Of a stretch of 64,000 bases of DNA, positions 29,423-41,550 are shown piece after piece. This DNA comes from Rotaria sp. Silwood1 (Eukaryota; Rotifera; Eurotatoria; Philodinida; Philodinidae): the NCBI GenBank assembly GCA_905250075.1, contig CAJNOP010000090.1:62001-126000 (forward strand), written 5' to 3'. Below the pieces are notes generated by a model that did no database searches, had not been told where the DNA came from, and was given only the letters and a program-made list of their open reading frames with translations. How positions within the stretch are numbered: the stretch's first letter is position 1; each line of letters starts with the position of its first letter. The position numbers and the translations under genes were made by a program.

Positions 29423-32400
29423 ATGGCAAGTTCACCTCCATTATCCGTTAAAAGTGAACCAGCAGATATTTTAATTAATGTTAATGAACCAAATTCATCC
29501 TATACATCAGCGTACGATACATCACTTGACAATTCTTTAATAGATCAAATAGAACCAACATCACCATCGATTGGTATTGATGCACCAATAATACCATCAA
29601 ATGAGACATCATTTGATCTTTTACAAGGGTATTCAGCACCAACACTCCCTGTTTATATTAATATGGGTTTAAATGAACATCCTGATGATGTAAATTTTGT
29701 TGGACCTATAACAACACTTGATCAACCTTTATCACGTTCATTAGCAGCTATTGATGTTGATCAACAAATACCTCAAACAACAATTCAAAGACATAGTCAT
29801 CATCATCATCATCATTTTCCACATCATCAACAAAATCGAAATCGTTATCCATATTTACAAAGACCAATTATGCCGAGAGGATCTAATCGAACACAAATTC
29901 CAGCACATAGTTTTGATAATTTATATCTTTATGAACAACGACCTGCTTTTCGACGTTCTTATTTTGCTTTAAGACGACAAAGAATACCGAAAGGTTTTGT
30001 TTTTGAATTCATAAATAAACTAATATTTAAAATATTCGTATTTTTTTTCTCGTAGCTCCGCCAATGCCAAAACATTTATTTCCTGGTTATAAACAAAGTA
30101 GAACAGAAAGATCAACAATGGAAGGTACCGGAAGTGAAAACGAAAATGTAGATGAAGATGAAGAAGGTAAATTTTCTTTTTTTTTTTTGAAAATATCATT
30201 TAATGTCGTGTGGTATTCGATCATTAAGTAAATATCTTAATTGAGAATTTATATGATAAAAATCATTTTCTGGCTCGAAATTTTCAAGTTCAATTATATC
30301 TGTATGTAAACGATCAACATCTGTAATCATAACTGTTGGTAAAGGTATTGTTTTTATTGATGATTGTGATGATAAATATGTTGTATTTGTAATTTGACTT
30401 AAATTTGTATTTGTTGAAGTTTGAGATAATTGACGTTTTAAATTAAATTGATCAATTGACGATGAAGAATTATTTAATGGAATGATTAATGAAGGTCGTC
30501 GAATTTTTTGATGAATGTTTGTTTTCAATGAAGATAATGTTGATTGAGAATAAGAAAATTTTTGGCATGATTGATAATAGAAAAGTGATGTACTAAGATT
30601 ACTTGATGATGTTAATATTGATTGATTGTAAGATAGATTAGAAATTGCTGCTGTATTTGACAATGTTAATTCATATTGTTCTGTGGATATTCCTTGACAT
30701 GATGGAATAAAATTTGTTTGTTCATGAACAATTTTCGATTGTTCCGTATCAAATGAAGCTGTTGTATAAATACTTGTTTGTTCATCATCAATTTGATCAC
30801 AATCAATTATATGATCTTCTTTGAATGCGTATTCAATGGGTAATAATAATGATGATGGTAATTTTGATGCATAATTATAATAAAGATATTTTAAATATGT
30901 CTTCCTTTTTAAATGTCGATATGTTTGAATGGATAGAAATATAAATCCAATAATCAACCAAAGAAAACATATTGAGCCAAATATAATAAAAAGACGTTTA
31001 AATAAAACTAATGGATCTGTTGTATTGGTTGACATTGTCAATATAGAGAATCATCATTTTAATTAAACAACGAAAAGAAAAAGAATTACGAGAATTATGG
31101 ATCAATCTCTTCAAGATATTGATTGAAGAATTACGATTTATTTTTTTCGGATAGTGTCTCGTTAAATGTAAATGTGCTTGTCTATCGCTGTTATAATTCC
31201 TTTTTTCTCTATGTGCTTTATATTCTATCTTCTTGTTCTTGGGTGGAGAGGGAGAAAAAGAATCTTTTGTTCTAGATGGATGTGAGTAAGGAAACGGAAG
31301 GAAAAATTAGTAGTCGGGCACGCATTGAATAGAATGAAGCGCTTATAATCATCCGGACTATCGTCATTGTCCCATAGATTCTCACATAGACAGACACTAA
31401 ATTGAGCAACTATATGCATTATAGAAAAAGTGAATTATTCGTTTTTACTATTGTTCGATTAATTCTATAGATTTCTATTCACACCTGATGATCAATAATC
31501 AGTGTTAAAAATGTTTTTTTTTCTTGCTCTGTTATTCTTTATCTAATGATAAAATCATGTATTCGATATTGGGATTTATTTTGCCTGTTCTAGATCAAAC
31601 ACCATCAAAAAGTTGGTGGATTATTTTACGTTTGGTTTTTTTCTTCTTTGCTATTGAATTTATGTATGCAGTGGAAACAGCACTTACTGTACCTATATTA
31701 ACTTCACTACGTGTACCTGAATCGTATGTTATTGAAGAAATTTTTGTTTTTTTTTTCGTTGTTTGTTTAATTTTTATTTATCAAGATTTTATTCCATGGC
31801 TTGGCTTATAAGTCCAATTCTTGGATTTTTTCTTCAACCAATTATTGGGATGTGGAGTGATTCATGTAAATGTCGATGGGGTAGACGAAGACCATTTATT
31901 CTAGCATTTGCGATTGGTAAATTTATTTAGAAATATTTATTTGTACAAAAATTAAAGACAAAAAGAATATTTTTTCAGGTGCTTATATTGGTGTTGCATT
32001 ATTACTTAATAGTTCAGATTTAGGTGTACTTTTTGGTGATTCACGTGATCCTACTACAGTTAGATTGTTAAACATTCTTTTAAGTATTTTATATTATTGT
32101 TTTTTAAGACTCCGTATAAAGCCATTGTATTAACTGCTGTCGGTGTGACTTTTCTTGGTAAGAAAAAAAACAACAAAGAATGAATATAACTTTTCGATAT
32201 TTGATTGATTATTTTTCAAATATAATGTAGATTTTTGTGCGGATAGTGCTGATGCACCAGTACGTGCTTATTTAATTGATACAACAAATTCAAGAGATCA
32301 AGAACGAGGATTTAATATACATGCTATTCTTGGTAAAGAACTGAAATCATTTTAAAAAAAAACCTTTTATTGTTGTATATTTAGGAGGTATAAAAATGAT

Positions 32401-34213
32401 GTTCTGCAAAAAAAAGCACATGAAATTAAAGTATTTATCTTAAATAGGTATTGGTGGAGGTTTAGGTTTTATTGTTGGTGCTATACAGTGGCCATATATT
32501 CCGATGCTTCAGAAGGATGATAAAAGTTAGAAAAATTCTTTTTGTTAATTTTCATGAATTGTTTCTGTATTATCATAGGTGGTGAATTTAGTGTGGTTTT
32601 TTATTTTGCTACTTTTTTATTTATTGTATGTTCGATATCAACATTAACAAGTGTTCGTGAAGAACCACTTATTTCATCATCCTCATCATCATCGTCACGT
32701 GATCATGGTGATACAGAAAATACAAATGAGGATGATCAACGAGAAATAGAAATAAGTGAAAAACGTCCATTACTTACACTTCGTCCAAATAGTTCACGAT
32801 CATATAATACAACAAATACAACTGATAAATCAACAGCAAATATGTATTTGAGTGGTTTAGATAATAAAGAAGGATTTATTGAAATTGATCCAGCGACAGG
32901 TAGACATATACCTCATGACGATGTTGAAGGAACAAGTGAAGATATTTTATTAAAAACAATGGAACGTTCACATCAACTTGTAGCTGCATCATTGGCGAGT
33001 GCCGATTCTTCAAATACTGATGCAGTACCGACTCAAGCATTTGAAGCTGAACTTAAACAAAAAGCAAAATTAGTCAAATTAGGTATTCAATCGTTTGCTT
33101 CTTTTTGTAAATTTTCACTTGATGTTTTTATTCATAAATAAGGTCTTATGCGACGTCCTGAATCTGAAGAAAAGGATGATTATGATGAAAAAGATGCTGT
33201 GACAATAAAATCAATGATTATTTCAATGGTTCGAGTAGGTATCTTTGCTATTGTTTATTATAAAATATATTCATTTGATTTAATAAGATGCCTTCTCGAC
33301 TATGGAAATTAATGATATGTCAAGTAATTGGTTGGGTGGCTTATTTTGCTACTCATTTATATTTTACTGATTTTATTGCTACGGTAAAAGTCGAATGCTT
33401 GTCTTTTTTTTGTCTCTTATCAATCCTGATGTTTTCTTTTCTAAAGAAAGTATACAATGGTACATTGGACGAAAAGGATCCAGAAGCTTTCGATCGTTAT
33501 AAATACGGTGTTACAATGGGTTGTTGGGGTTTACTTTTATATTCAGCTAGTACTGCTATTTATGCTTGTACGTAAGAATCATAAAATAATAAGTTTCTTT
33601 TCTTTGAATAAAACAAGATGTATTATGTTAGTTTGTTTGGAACGATGGTTAGCAGAAAAATTTTCTTTAAAAACACTTTATTTTGTTGGTTATTTGGCAT
33701 ATGCTATTGGTTGCTTGATAAATTTTTTTGTTCCTCGTATTGCTGTTAATATTATTATGTGTATTACTTGTAAGTTTAGTTTTTCTATTTTATTTAATTT
33801 GATTATTATTATTAAATTTTAGTTGGAATGTTAGTTGTATCATTAAATACGCTTCCATATCATATGCTTTCACAGTTTCATGCTGATGAAACAGTTAGGT
33901 TTTTTTTTTCTTATTATAATTTGAATTAAAAATAAAAAAAAAAGAATTTTTTTTCTAGTATAAAAATAGAGATGGTTCAAAACGTGGTATTGGTGTTGAT
34001 TGTTCATTATTAAATAGTTGTTATTTTCTCGGTGAATTAGCAGTAGCTGCATCATTAGGTCCAGTATTGGAACGTACTGGTGTAGAATATTGTATGATAG
34101 TAGGAACTGCGTTTGCATTATTTGGTAATGTAATTATGTTTTTTTTGTTCTTTTTTAAAAATTAATATAAATTTTCAGGAACTAATTTTCCTTTACATAT
34201 GTGTGATAGATAA
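29423..34213 (+). CDS. SLC45-family proton-coupled sugar transporter
   Basis: Exons: 29423-29993, 30056-30166, 31594-31723, 31786-31916, 31979-32058, 32110-32158, 32231-32332, 32448-32525, 32579-33082, 33143-33234, 33288-33383, 33447-33571, 33618-33769, 33823-33893, 33959-34124, 34179-34213; total 2493 nt, 830 aa. Major-facilitator protein of the SLC45 (sucrose/MATP) group: [20 protein letters not shown], then [15 protein letters not shown], the loop motif of the family, and [19 protein letters not shown] long acidic cytosolic loop (about 32660-33230) separates the two halves, as in animal SLC45A1/A4. The roughly 227-residue N-terminal extension is disordered and has a His run ([12 protein letters not shown]). 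Exon 2 to 3 joins in phase 1 ([13 protein letters not shown]) across a 1427-nt intron that contains another gene. AATAAA follows at 34285. Substrate not predictable beyond a sugar. Confidence 0.92.
30196..31041 (-). CDS. Single-pass membrane protein nested antisense inside an SLC45 intron
   Basis: 281 aa, one exon, wholly inside the second SLC45 intron (30167-31593). The N-terminus [16 protein letters not shown] has a possible glycosylation site (NTT) and is followed by one strongly hydrophobic helix (about residues 15-37, [20 protein letters not shown]) with a basic flank ([12 protein letters not shown]). The N-out, C-in (type III) orientation follows from the positive-inside rule. The remaining roughly 230 residues are Ser/Thr/Asn-rich, with no recognised domain. 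A start at the second Met (31035) is equally possible. The frame stays open for 281 codons and uses the same A/T-ending codons as neighbouring genes, supporting a real gene, but no homologue is recognised. Confidence 0.65.
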   Translation of the reverse strand: MTMSTNTTDPLVLFKRLFIIFGSICFLWLIIGFIFLSIQTYRHLKRKTYLKYLYYNYASKLPSSLLLPIEYAFKEDHIIDCDQIDDEQTSIYTTASFDTEQSKIVHEQTNFIPSCQGISTEQYELTLSNTAAISNLSYNQSILTSSSNLSTSLFYYQSCQKFSYSQSTLSSLKTNIHQKIRRPSLIIPLNNSSSSIDQFNLKRQLSQTSTNTNLSQITNTTYLSSQSSIKTIPLPTVMITDVDRLHTDIIELENFEPENDFYHINSQLRYLLNDRIPHDIK

Positions 34214-36737
34214 AAGTAATCTTTCAGACAATTAAGTTATGAATAAATTGTATTTTGTAATTCTTTTTTTTTTTGTAATATTTCAATAAAATTTTTGTGA
34301 TTATTCTATAAAGTCAGGTTCTTTTTTTTTTGTATGTGTAATGATTTATCTTTTTATAATATATATTGTTAATATGTTATAATCCATTTTGTTGTTCTTC
34401 GCGTGTATTGAATTTCTTATAAATACATCTACATAGTTCATGGTTTTTTCATTTGAAATAAATGAATTATTTAATGTAAAAAAGAAAAAAAGAAGACTAA
34501 TTTGTGCTGTAACAAGATTTGGATGATTTATATACATGCAAAAACACAAAGAAAAGAAAAAGCACGACTCTAGTTCTGCATCCGTACTTCGAAGTATTGA
34601 AATTGTACTTTTTCTTCCTTGCTCAAACATCACCTGGCAGTCTTTGTTTGCAAAAAACTTTCGATAGAAATTGATATAGAGAGTTGTGGTTATCATCATT
34701 CGAAAAAGGTTGTGTCATCGTGCATGATTTCATGTATGACTCAATAATGGTATTTACACTCCTTTTCAGATATTCAAATAAATTCTTTTTAGATTTTTAT
34801 TTTCCTAGCAGACAAACTCATGCAGTGATTGTTCTTTACATGAAAAATTTTCTTAATAATAGTATCTAAACTTGCTAAGAGCATCGATGGTGAATCTTTA
34901 ACACCGCCAGTTTTTAATAAATTTAATGGAAAAAATAGTCTTGAAAGCTTGTTTTGCGTTTATCTCAAAATAGAACCGAAGGTTTCTCTCACATGGTATG
35001 CTAGATCAAACTTAATTTTTTTTAATGAATACTTAGATCAAATTGAGGTGCATGCTTTTTTTGCTCTCCAAAAAGTTTTTTTTACCGAATTCGGCAGTCT
35101 TGTCAAAATTAATCCATTGAAAAAAACACGTTTTTTGACAGCGTTTCCAGTATTTTGTTTTTCTTCCGCTCAAGGAATGATATTATTGAAAGGAAAAAAA
35201 AACACGCACCTCGGCTTGATCCACATTGTCATTAAAAAAATTACAACTCGAAAAAAATTAAATATAAAGTTTTGCTGGAGACGACTTCTGATCATATTTG
35301 GCTTTTTTGACTTTCATATTTCCTTGAAAGAAGTATTCAGAAATGTTGAGTGTATGACAAGGTTTGTTCTACTTATCGAGATCTATTTGTCTTGAAAGTT
35401 TCATTATTATTTTAACGAATGCACTATATTCATCTGCAAACTCGAAATTTTAGTTGGCTATAGAAAGACCGAAAGGAAAAATATATTGAATAAAGTTATG
35501 TCTCCAGTGAATGTTGATGTCTGTAGTGTATTATGAGAGCAATAACAAAACAATTGCTATTCAACGTCGTATAGATAATCTTGGCGTACGATATTATAAT
35601 GGTCTTATAATTGTAATAAAATATCTCAATGGTTTATCATTTACAGCTGCTTAATGAAAAAATGTTACTGCTATTTTTTTTTCCCTTTTTTCATCTCTTG
35701 TCTTGTATATGTTAGTATCATGTCAAAAATAAAGAAAGTCTTATTCGTTGAAATTTTAGTCATTTCATCATGATTTGTTGTAAGGTTATATGCTCAACAC
35801 TAGATGATGAGAGTGTAGATGCGGATCATTGACACGCAAATCCAGTGCATGCCTTAGAATTAAGCTTTTATGTCATATTCATAGAGTTATTAGTGTTTTT
35901 TTGAAGCCGATTGACTGACAATCCTATCATCACGCGATATTGTTCAATTACGCATGAAATTCTGCGCAGTAATATGACTTCTTTCGAACAGTGAAACTCA
36001 TAGTTTTTAATATTATTTCTCTGAAAAGTTATTCGAAAACAAAGATTGCCAAAGTAACTTTTGAAACACTGTTAGTTGTTCGAGATGTTAGAATAGCGTG
36101 ACAATTGTTGAATAGTTGATTGAATAGAAAAAACATTTTATTAATAATTTTAGGCTAAAAGATTAGATTATATTTTGACTAGTTCATAGGAACTAATGAG
36201 AGATAAAATACCTATTAACTGTTTGTGTTAAAATAAACCTGGGAACATGAAATACATTTGGGAAATGATTTTCATTAGAATATCGATAGAAAAAAAACAA
36301 GAGCATGTCAGGTCAAACGTCAGAAATTTTAACAGAACAATTACTACAAGCAAGTTATGATGTTTTCTAGTCATTGGAAAAACAACAAAGCTACAAGCAA
36401 ATTTTCTACTTCAGTTTAACAAAAGTACTTTGAACGTTTAACAATAGAATCAGATATATTGTAATGATTATCATTAAAATACACATTTATTTGTTAACAG
36501 AATGCATACAAAAAAAGAAAAAGAAATCAATGAAGAAATGAGAGGGAGAAAACAAATGAAGTTCATAGATAAATTTTAACCAAAAATATTTTTTTTTCTC
36601 ATATAATAATATCGCAAAAAAAAAAAGAAAGAATAAAAACAATATTTATAAATAAATCGATAGGATGTAATCTTAAAATTAGAATCTAAATAAATATGAA
36701 AAAACAAAAACAGAAAAAAATTCATTTCTTTTTTTTT
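34214..36737. other. Intergenic between SLC45 and RIM 3' ends, 2.5 kb
   Basis: Convergent 3' flanks. A plus-strand frame of 148 codons (34949-35395) and a 117-codon minus-strand frame (34346-34699) have Phe/Lys-rich, homopolymer-driven translations with no motif. A decayed repeat is possible in 34860-35400, where base composition is slightly less A+T-rich, but nothing is identifiable. 36600-36730 is A-rich and probably RIM 3' UTR. Confidence 0.5.
34285..34290 (+). terminator. Likely poly(A) signal of the SLC45 gene
   Basis: AATAAA 72 nt after the stop codon, preceded by a T-rich run. Confidence 0.5.
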
Positions 36738-39700
36738 TTATACTAATGAACTTTTTCTTTTTGATGATTGTTGTACAATCATATAACTATTCATTAAAGA
36801 ATTAGCAGAAAATAATTTATACCAACTAAGAATTTGTTGAGATGAATTTAAATTAATTTCTTTTAAACCTATTTGACATACGCCCATAAATACTTTTCGA
36901 TCTAATTTACTATAATCACCCCATACACTAATCTATTAACATAAAACAAACAATATCATTTCGTTTTTTGAGATAAAAAGAAAATCATTGATTTTATTTA
37001 CTTGTAAAATTTTTTCTCGAAAATCTTCTTTAAAAATAAGTGTTTGTTGTATAAGTGGATCAAGAGTACGACGTGTTGTTCGAGTACGTTGTTTTTCAAT
37101 ACATGTTTTTCCATCAAGTAAATAAACTTTAACATAGGGTGCTATTTTATTAATAAATTAAAAGTTTATATTTAAATACAAAGATAAAACAAACCTGGAG
37201 GCATTTTATAGACGACTTTTTGAAGTAAATTTCTTGCTCGTACTATTTCAACTTCAAGTAAACTTTGATGATCACGAAGACCTATTTGAATTTCACCATG
37301 ACATGGTGATGCTAGAACTTGTCGTCCAACTAATTGTCCTGTTCCTAAACCTTCGATAAATTCATTAAATTGATGTTCATGTGGCAATTTAAGTGCACCC
37401 GACCATAATCTTAAAGAAATCAAAACAATAAAATTCAATCATATTATTATGAAAAACTATCCATAATTCAACGTGTAAAACTCCTTTAAAAGTTTCTTGA
37501 AATAATTATCTCAATTCGATATAGGTCTTACTCGATACTATGAGGCATTGAATAATATTGATCACGTTGAAGAGCTCCATTAAATGGTGACCGTGATGAA
37601 TCTGTTGGTGGAGCACTACTTGGTGTTTCTTTTTCTTTACTCATTTGTCGTTGTAGTGCAGGACTACGTAAATGAGGTTGTACACCAATTTCTTCACTTC
37701 TTTGAAAACCATATCGTTTACCTATTAAAATAAAAAACAAAAAGTTGTTATTTAATATCTCTAATAATAGATTTGAATATAACCAATATTTGATGAACTA
37801 TTTGCTTTTTTTGATAATCCAAGTATAACTAAAGCTTTTGATGACATAGATGGTCGTCGTTTTTTATTTGATTCCGTTTGTGAACTTAAAATTGAATCTG
37901 ATATACTACCATCATTATGTTGATTAAATTTAACTGTTTTCTCATTTGATACAATAGATGACGAAACTGTTTTTGTATTTGTTTCATTCTTTGTTGTTTG
38001 ATCATTAATATTCGGTTTTGTTACTGTATCATATGTACGCATAGCCATTTGTTGAAGTTCTTCTTCATTTAATTTCACTTCATTATCACGATGAAAATGA
38101 TCATTTATACGTGGATGTATACTAAAGATAATCTTACAAATTAAAAAAAAAAAGAAATTCAAAGAAAAATTCAATACCCATGTTTTCGTATAGGTCGAGG
38201 TCGTTCTGATTGTGTTGATAACATACTAGTTGAACTAAATTTTGAAACTGATGATAATTCAGATCCATCAGAATCAATATCATCACTAGGTGTTTCCATA
38301 GAATCTATTATGAATAGAATTTTGCTTTGAGTTAATTCGAAAAAAAAAATAAGAAGAAATTTTTTTACGTCGTTTTGTAAGAACTCGTCGATATTTATCA
38401 TCATATGATTGTAAATTGGATTTTTCTAGATTTATCTCATCTTGTCCAACTATTGTTGTTTGTCTTGATAATGTTGGATTTGGTGCACTTTTATCTCTTA
38501 TTATTGGCATACGTAATGGTTTATCTTTTAAATTTGTTGTTAAAGTAACTTTTGATGATGTTAATAAATTGCTCAGTGATTTTCTTGTACTATGATCTAT
38601 TCGTGATGTACGATCACCATACATTGGTCTTTGTATAGTATCTGTATGATCAAAACTACGTTGTTTTATTGTTGACCTATCGTTTCTTGATTGCATATGA
38701 AGTTGTAATTTTATTTGCATAGCTTTTTGAAATAATTCTTGTGACACTAAAATGTAACAACAAAAGATATTACTGATAACTATAAAACAAAAATCAAAAG
38801 AAAACCTTTTTCTCCATGTGCATCTATTTTAACAGCCGGAATATCTGGTAATTGTCGTTTACGATTATTTATAGTTGATGGACTACAAAAAAGAGATAGA
38901 CATTGACAAAATATATGTGATTGATTATCTCTCACATGTTCGTCGTAGGTGAAAGAACACGATTGAATAATAATCCTAAATATAAATAAATATTATTTAC
39001 ATATTTTTAAGTATTTCATATCAACAAACCGTTTGATGTATCATTTAATGAAAACCATTCAGTTTTATTATTTAAATTTAATTTATTAAATTTTATTTCT
39101 CCTAAAATATCTTGATTATGTTCAAGATTAATTAATTTAATCCATAATATAATATTATCAATAGTCTCAATATCAAAAAATATTATATGTTGATTCCATA
39201 TACATATACCAGATGAACATGGCTGAGCTTTTGTACATTTTTCTTCTTTTGATCTAAAGAAATTTGATTTAGAAAAACATACGAAAATTCTTTTTTTAGC
39301 TTTTTATTATTTTACGATATATCATTTCCATATTGCAGTGATATTTGACAAGCAAATAAACCTTGTTGAAGTGGAATATTTTTAGCACCGTATATCATAA
39401 CATGCAAATGTTTTTGATCATATTGAAATGACAGCTAAAAGAACAGAATAACAAATTTGACTCCTCCTCTTCCCCCCAAAAAAATAAAGAAATCTTGTAC
39501 TTGTAATTGAATACCGTTGTTCTCTATTGTTGATGATATTGTTTGATCTTCTAAAGACAGAAAAAAACGAAGTGTGTGAATGTGTTGTTTTTTTTCAAGG
39601 AATGAGATCTAATCTTTATATTTATATGTTTGATGAGCTCAACGGAAATGATACTATGATAATTATTATCATTTTTAAACATGACATTTTTTCCAAAAGA

Positions 39701-41550
39701 GCTATTCATGTTAGTACTTGTTGTGTTAATATCATTGAGCTCGATGTGAGTTGTAATGAAGTTCGGAAGAAAGATGAATGCCGTGTACGGAAATCTATTT
39801 TCTTTCATTCTTCTATTCTGATGGAAGTTGAGCGATGTTATTAAGAAGAAAACAAGGGGAGGGGGAGGGGGGGAAAAAGAAAAAGAGAATTACTATTCAT
39901 ACGATAGAAGAACACGATAGATGAAGAAAGAATGAAGTACAAATCATTCTTTAAGAAAGAGTATTTGTTCAAGCATTTCTTCACCATCGTTTTTTTTTCT
40001 CCTTGTTGTCGTTCTTGTTTCCTATACAGTTCATTATGATTTTCCTTATTCTTAACGAAAAAGGAAGGAAACAAAAACGACAATGACACAAGTGTCGCAC
40101 AAAATGTAACAAACAAAAAAACACAAAAAAATAACGCCACGAAATAGTTGTTTGTAATTAATGAACTTTTGTTTACCTTGAAAAATTCGTTCCTTATGGG
40201 ATAATGTTGGCTGTCTAGAAAGAAGAAGATAGATTTCTAAAGATATTTATTTTGTTTTTGAATACCTAATCAATCTTTTAACAATCATATGAATTTGTGG
40301 AGATTGAATTGAATTTTGTGTTATTATTCGATTAACATCATTGGAATTAAGATTTACTAATTTTTCCCCATTCCATTCAAGTATTTGATCACCTAAAATA
40401 TGTTTTTTTTTTTTATTATTATTCTTTTGTTTTCTTTTCTTAACTATAAATATACCGATTTGTAATTGTCCATAAGTATCAGCTATACTTCCTCGTATTA
40501 CTTTTGTAATTTCAGTAATAGATTGATTCTTATGTTGAATACCAGATTGTATTTTCAAACCTAATGCATTTAAAATATCTTCTTGATGTATTTGTTTTGG
40601 TTCGTGTTCATAGGTTGAAAGATTATTTTTCAAATAAATATAACCAATTTGTTCAGTTCGAGTGTCATTAAAACACCAATATGTTATTGGCTAAAAGGAA
40701 ATAAATGAACAAAATAATTTTACAATAAATATTCTATTTCAAATCGTTAACACATACACAAGACGAACAAAAGCGAAAATATAAAAAACCTTTTTAAATT
40801 GATCAGACGATATAACATTGAGTATGGTACTTGAACTAGCTGTATCGATTCCTGAATCTTTTAATGTTGATTCTTGACCAGATTCTCTTTCTTCAAGCGA
40901 ATGATATTGAAAATCTCGTAAAATATTCATTGAATGTTTATCTTGTTTAACTGCTGGTAATAATCGATTTTTATTATCACATGTGGACGTGGATTCAGGT
41001 GACGAAACATCATCATCATTAAACATTTTTAATTGTGGTAAAATACGTTTTTGATTAGCACCATGTTTATTCATTTGATCTTCATCAAGTGTTTGAGATA
41101 AAATATAATCTGATAAATACTGTTTACAAATATTATTTGCTGATGAAAAATACTGTTCTTGTTTTTGTCGACATTGATTACAAATATAATATTGAGATTT
41201 TAGACGAATACCACAACGTACACAAAAACGTTTTTGACATATCGAACATTGACGAGATGATTGTTGATTAGCAAATTTTGTTTTTTGGCAAATTTGACAA
41301 ATTACACCTGATTCATTTGATTGGGAACAATAACGAGAAGATATAGCTATTGGTGGGGATGAATAATCGTTATCATAAGATCTAAATAAATGAAAATTCG
41401 TCTTTTCTTTTCTGTTTTTCTTGAATTAATGTTTAATTACTGAATTTTTAACGTATCAAGTTTTTCTTCAGTTTTTTGTCGATTGATGACAGCTTCGATT
41501 ATTTTTTTTTCAGCATCGGTTAAATGACTTAAATCAGGTGTTATATCCAT
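36738..41550 (-). CDS. RIMS/unc-10: RIM, presynaptic active-zone Rab3 effector
   Basis: Exons: 41441-41550, 40790-41381, 40456-40690, 40266-40392, 40177-40214, 39501-39550, 39316-39434, 39030-39253, 38936-38975, 38806-38882, 38369-38746, 38178-38304, 37784-38121, 37532-37721, 37195-37409, 37002-37141, 36738-36932; 1064 aa. RIM scaffolds synaptic vesicle priming by binding Rab3, Munc13, calcium channels and RIM-BP. All family parts are visible in order: N-terminal Rab-binding helix (PDLSHLTDAEKKIIEAVINR), eight-cysteine zinc finger starting CQICQKTKFA, PDZ (GSIADTYGQLQIGDQILEWN), C2A, the RIM-BP SH3 ligand RQLPDIP, and a strongly conserved C2B (GTGQLVGRQVLASP, APYVKVYLLDGK, VWGDYSKLDRKVFMGV). 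It ends SSLV, a class I PDZ-ligand pattern. At 1064 aa it is short for a RIM (vertebrate RIM1/2 exceed 1300). The C2A is the most diverged part. Confidence 0.96.
39551..40176 (-). other. Largest RIM intron, 626 nt, with a G-tract
   Basis: Lies between the PDZ-side linker exon and the first C2A exon. Contains the G-tract listed separately; two overlapping antisense open frames (about 39527-39844) are chance. Confidence 0.6.
39856..39873 (+). repeat. G-tract that could form a G-quadruplex
   Basis: G4-A-G5-A-G7 in a window where G-runs longer than four are otherwise almost absent. It lies on the strand opposite to RIM coding sense, so the RIM pre-mRNA has the C-rich strand. Splitting the seven-G run would allow four stacks of three; formation is not shown. 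Confidence 0.5.

Noticed and set aside
29423-30055. Stand-alone 210-aa protein from the SLC45 N-terminal exon
   Set aside because: The last 17 codons run into an intron; splicing to 30056 and then 31594 keeps frame into SLC45.
34949-35395. 148-codon open frame
   Set aside because: Phe/Lys-rich from homopolymers, no motif, no splice context.
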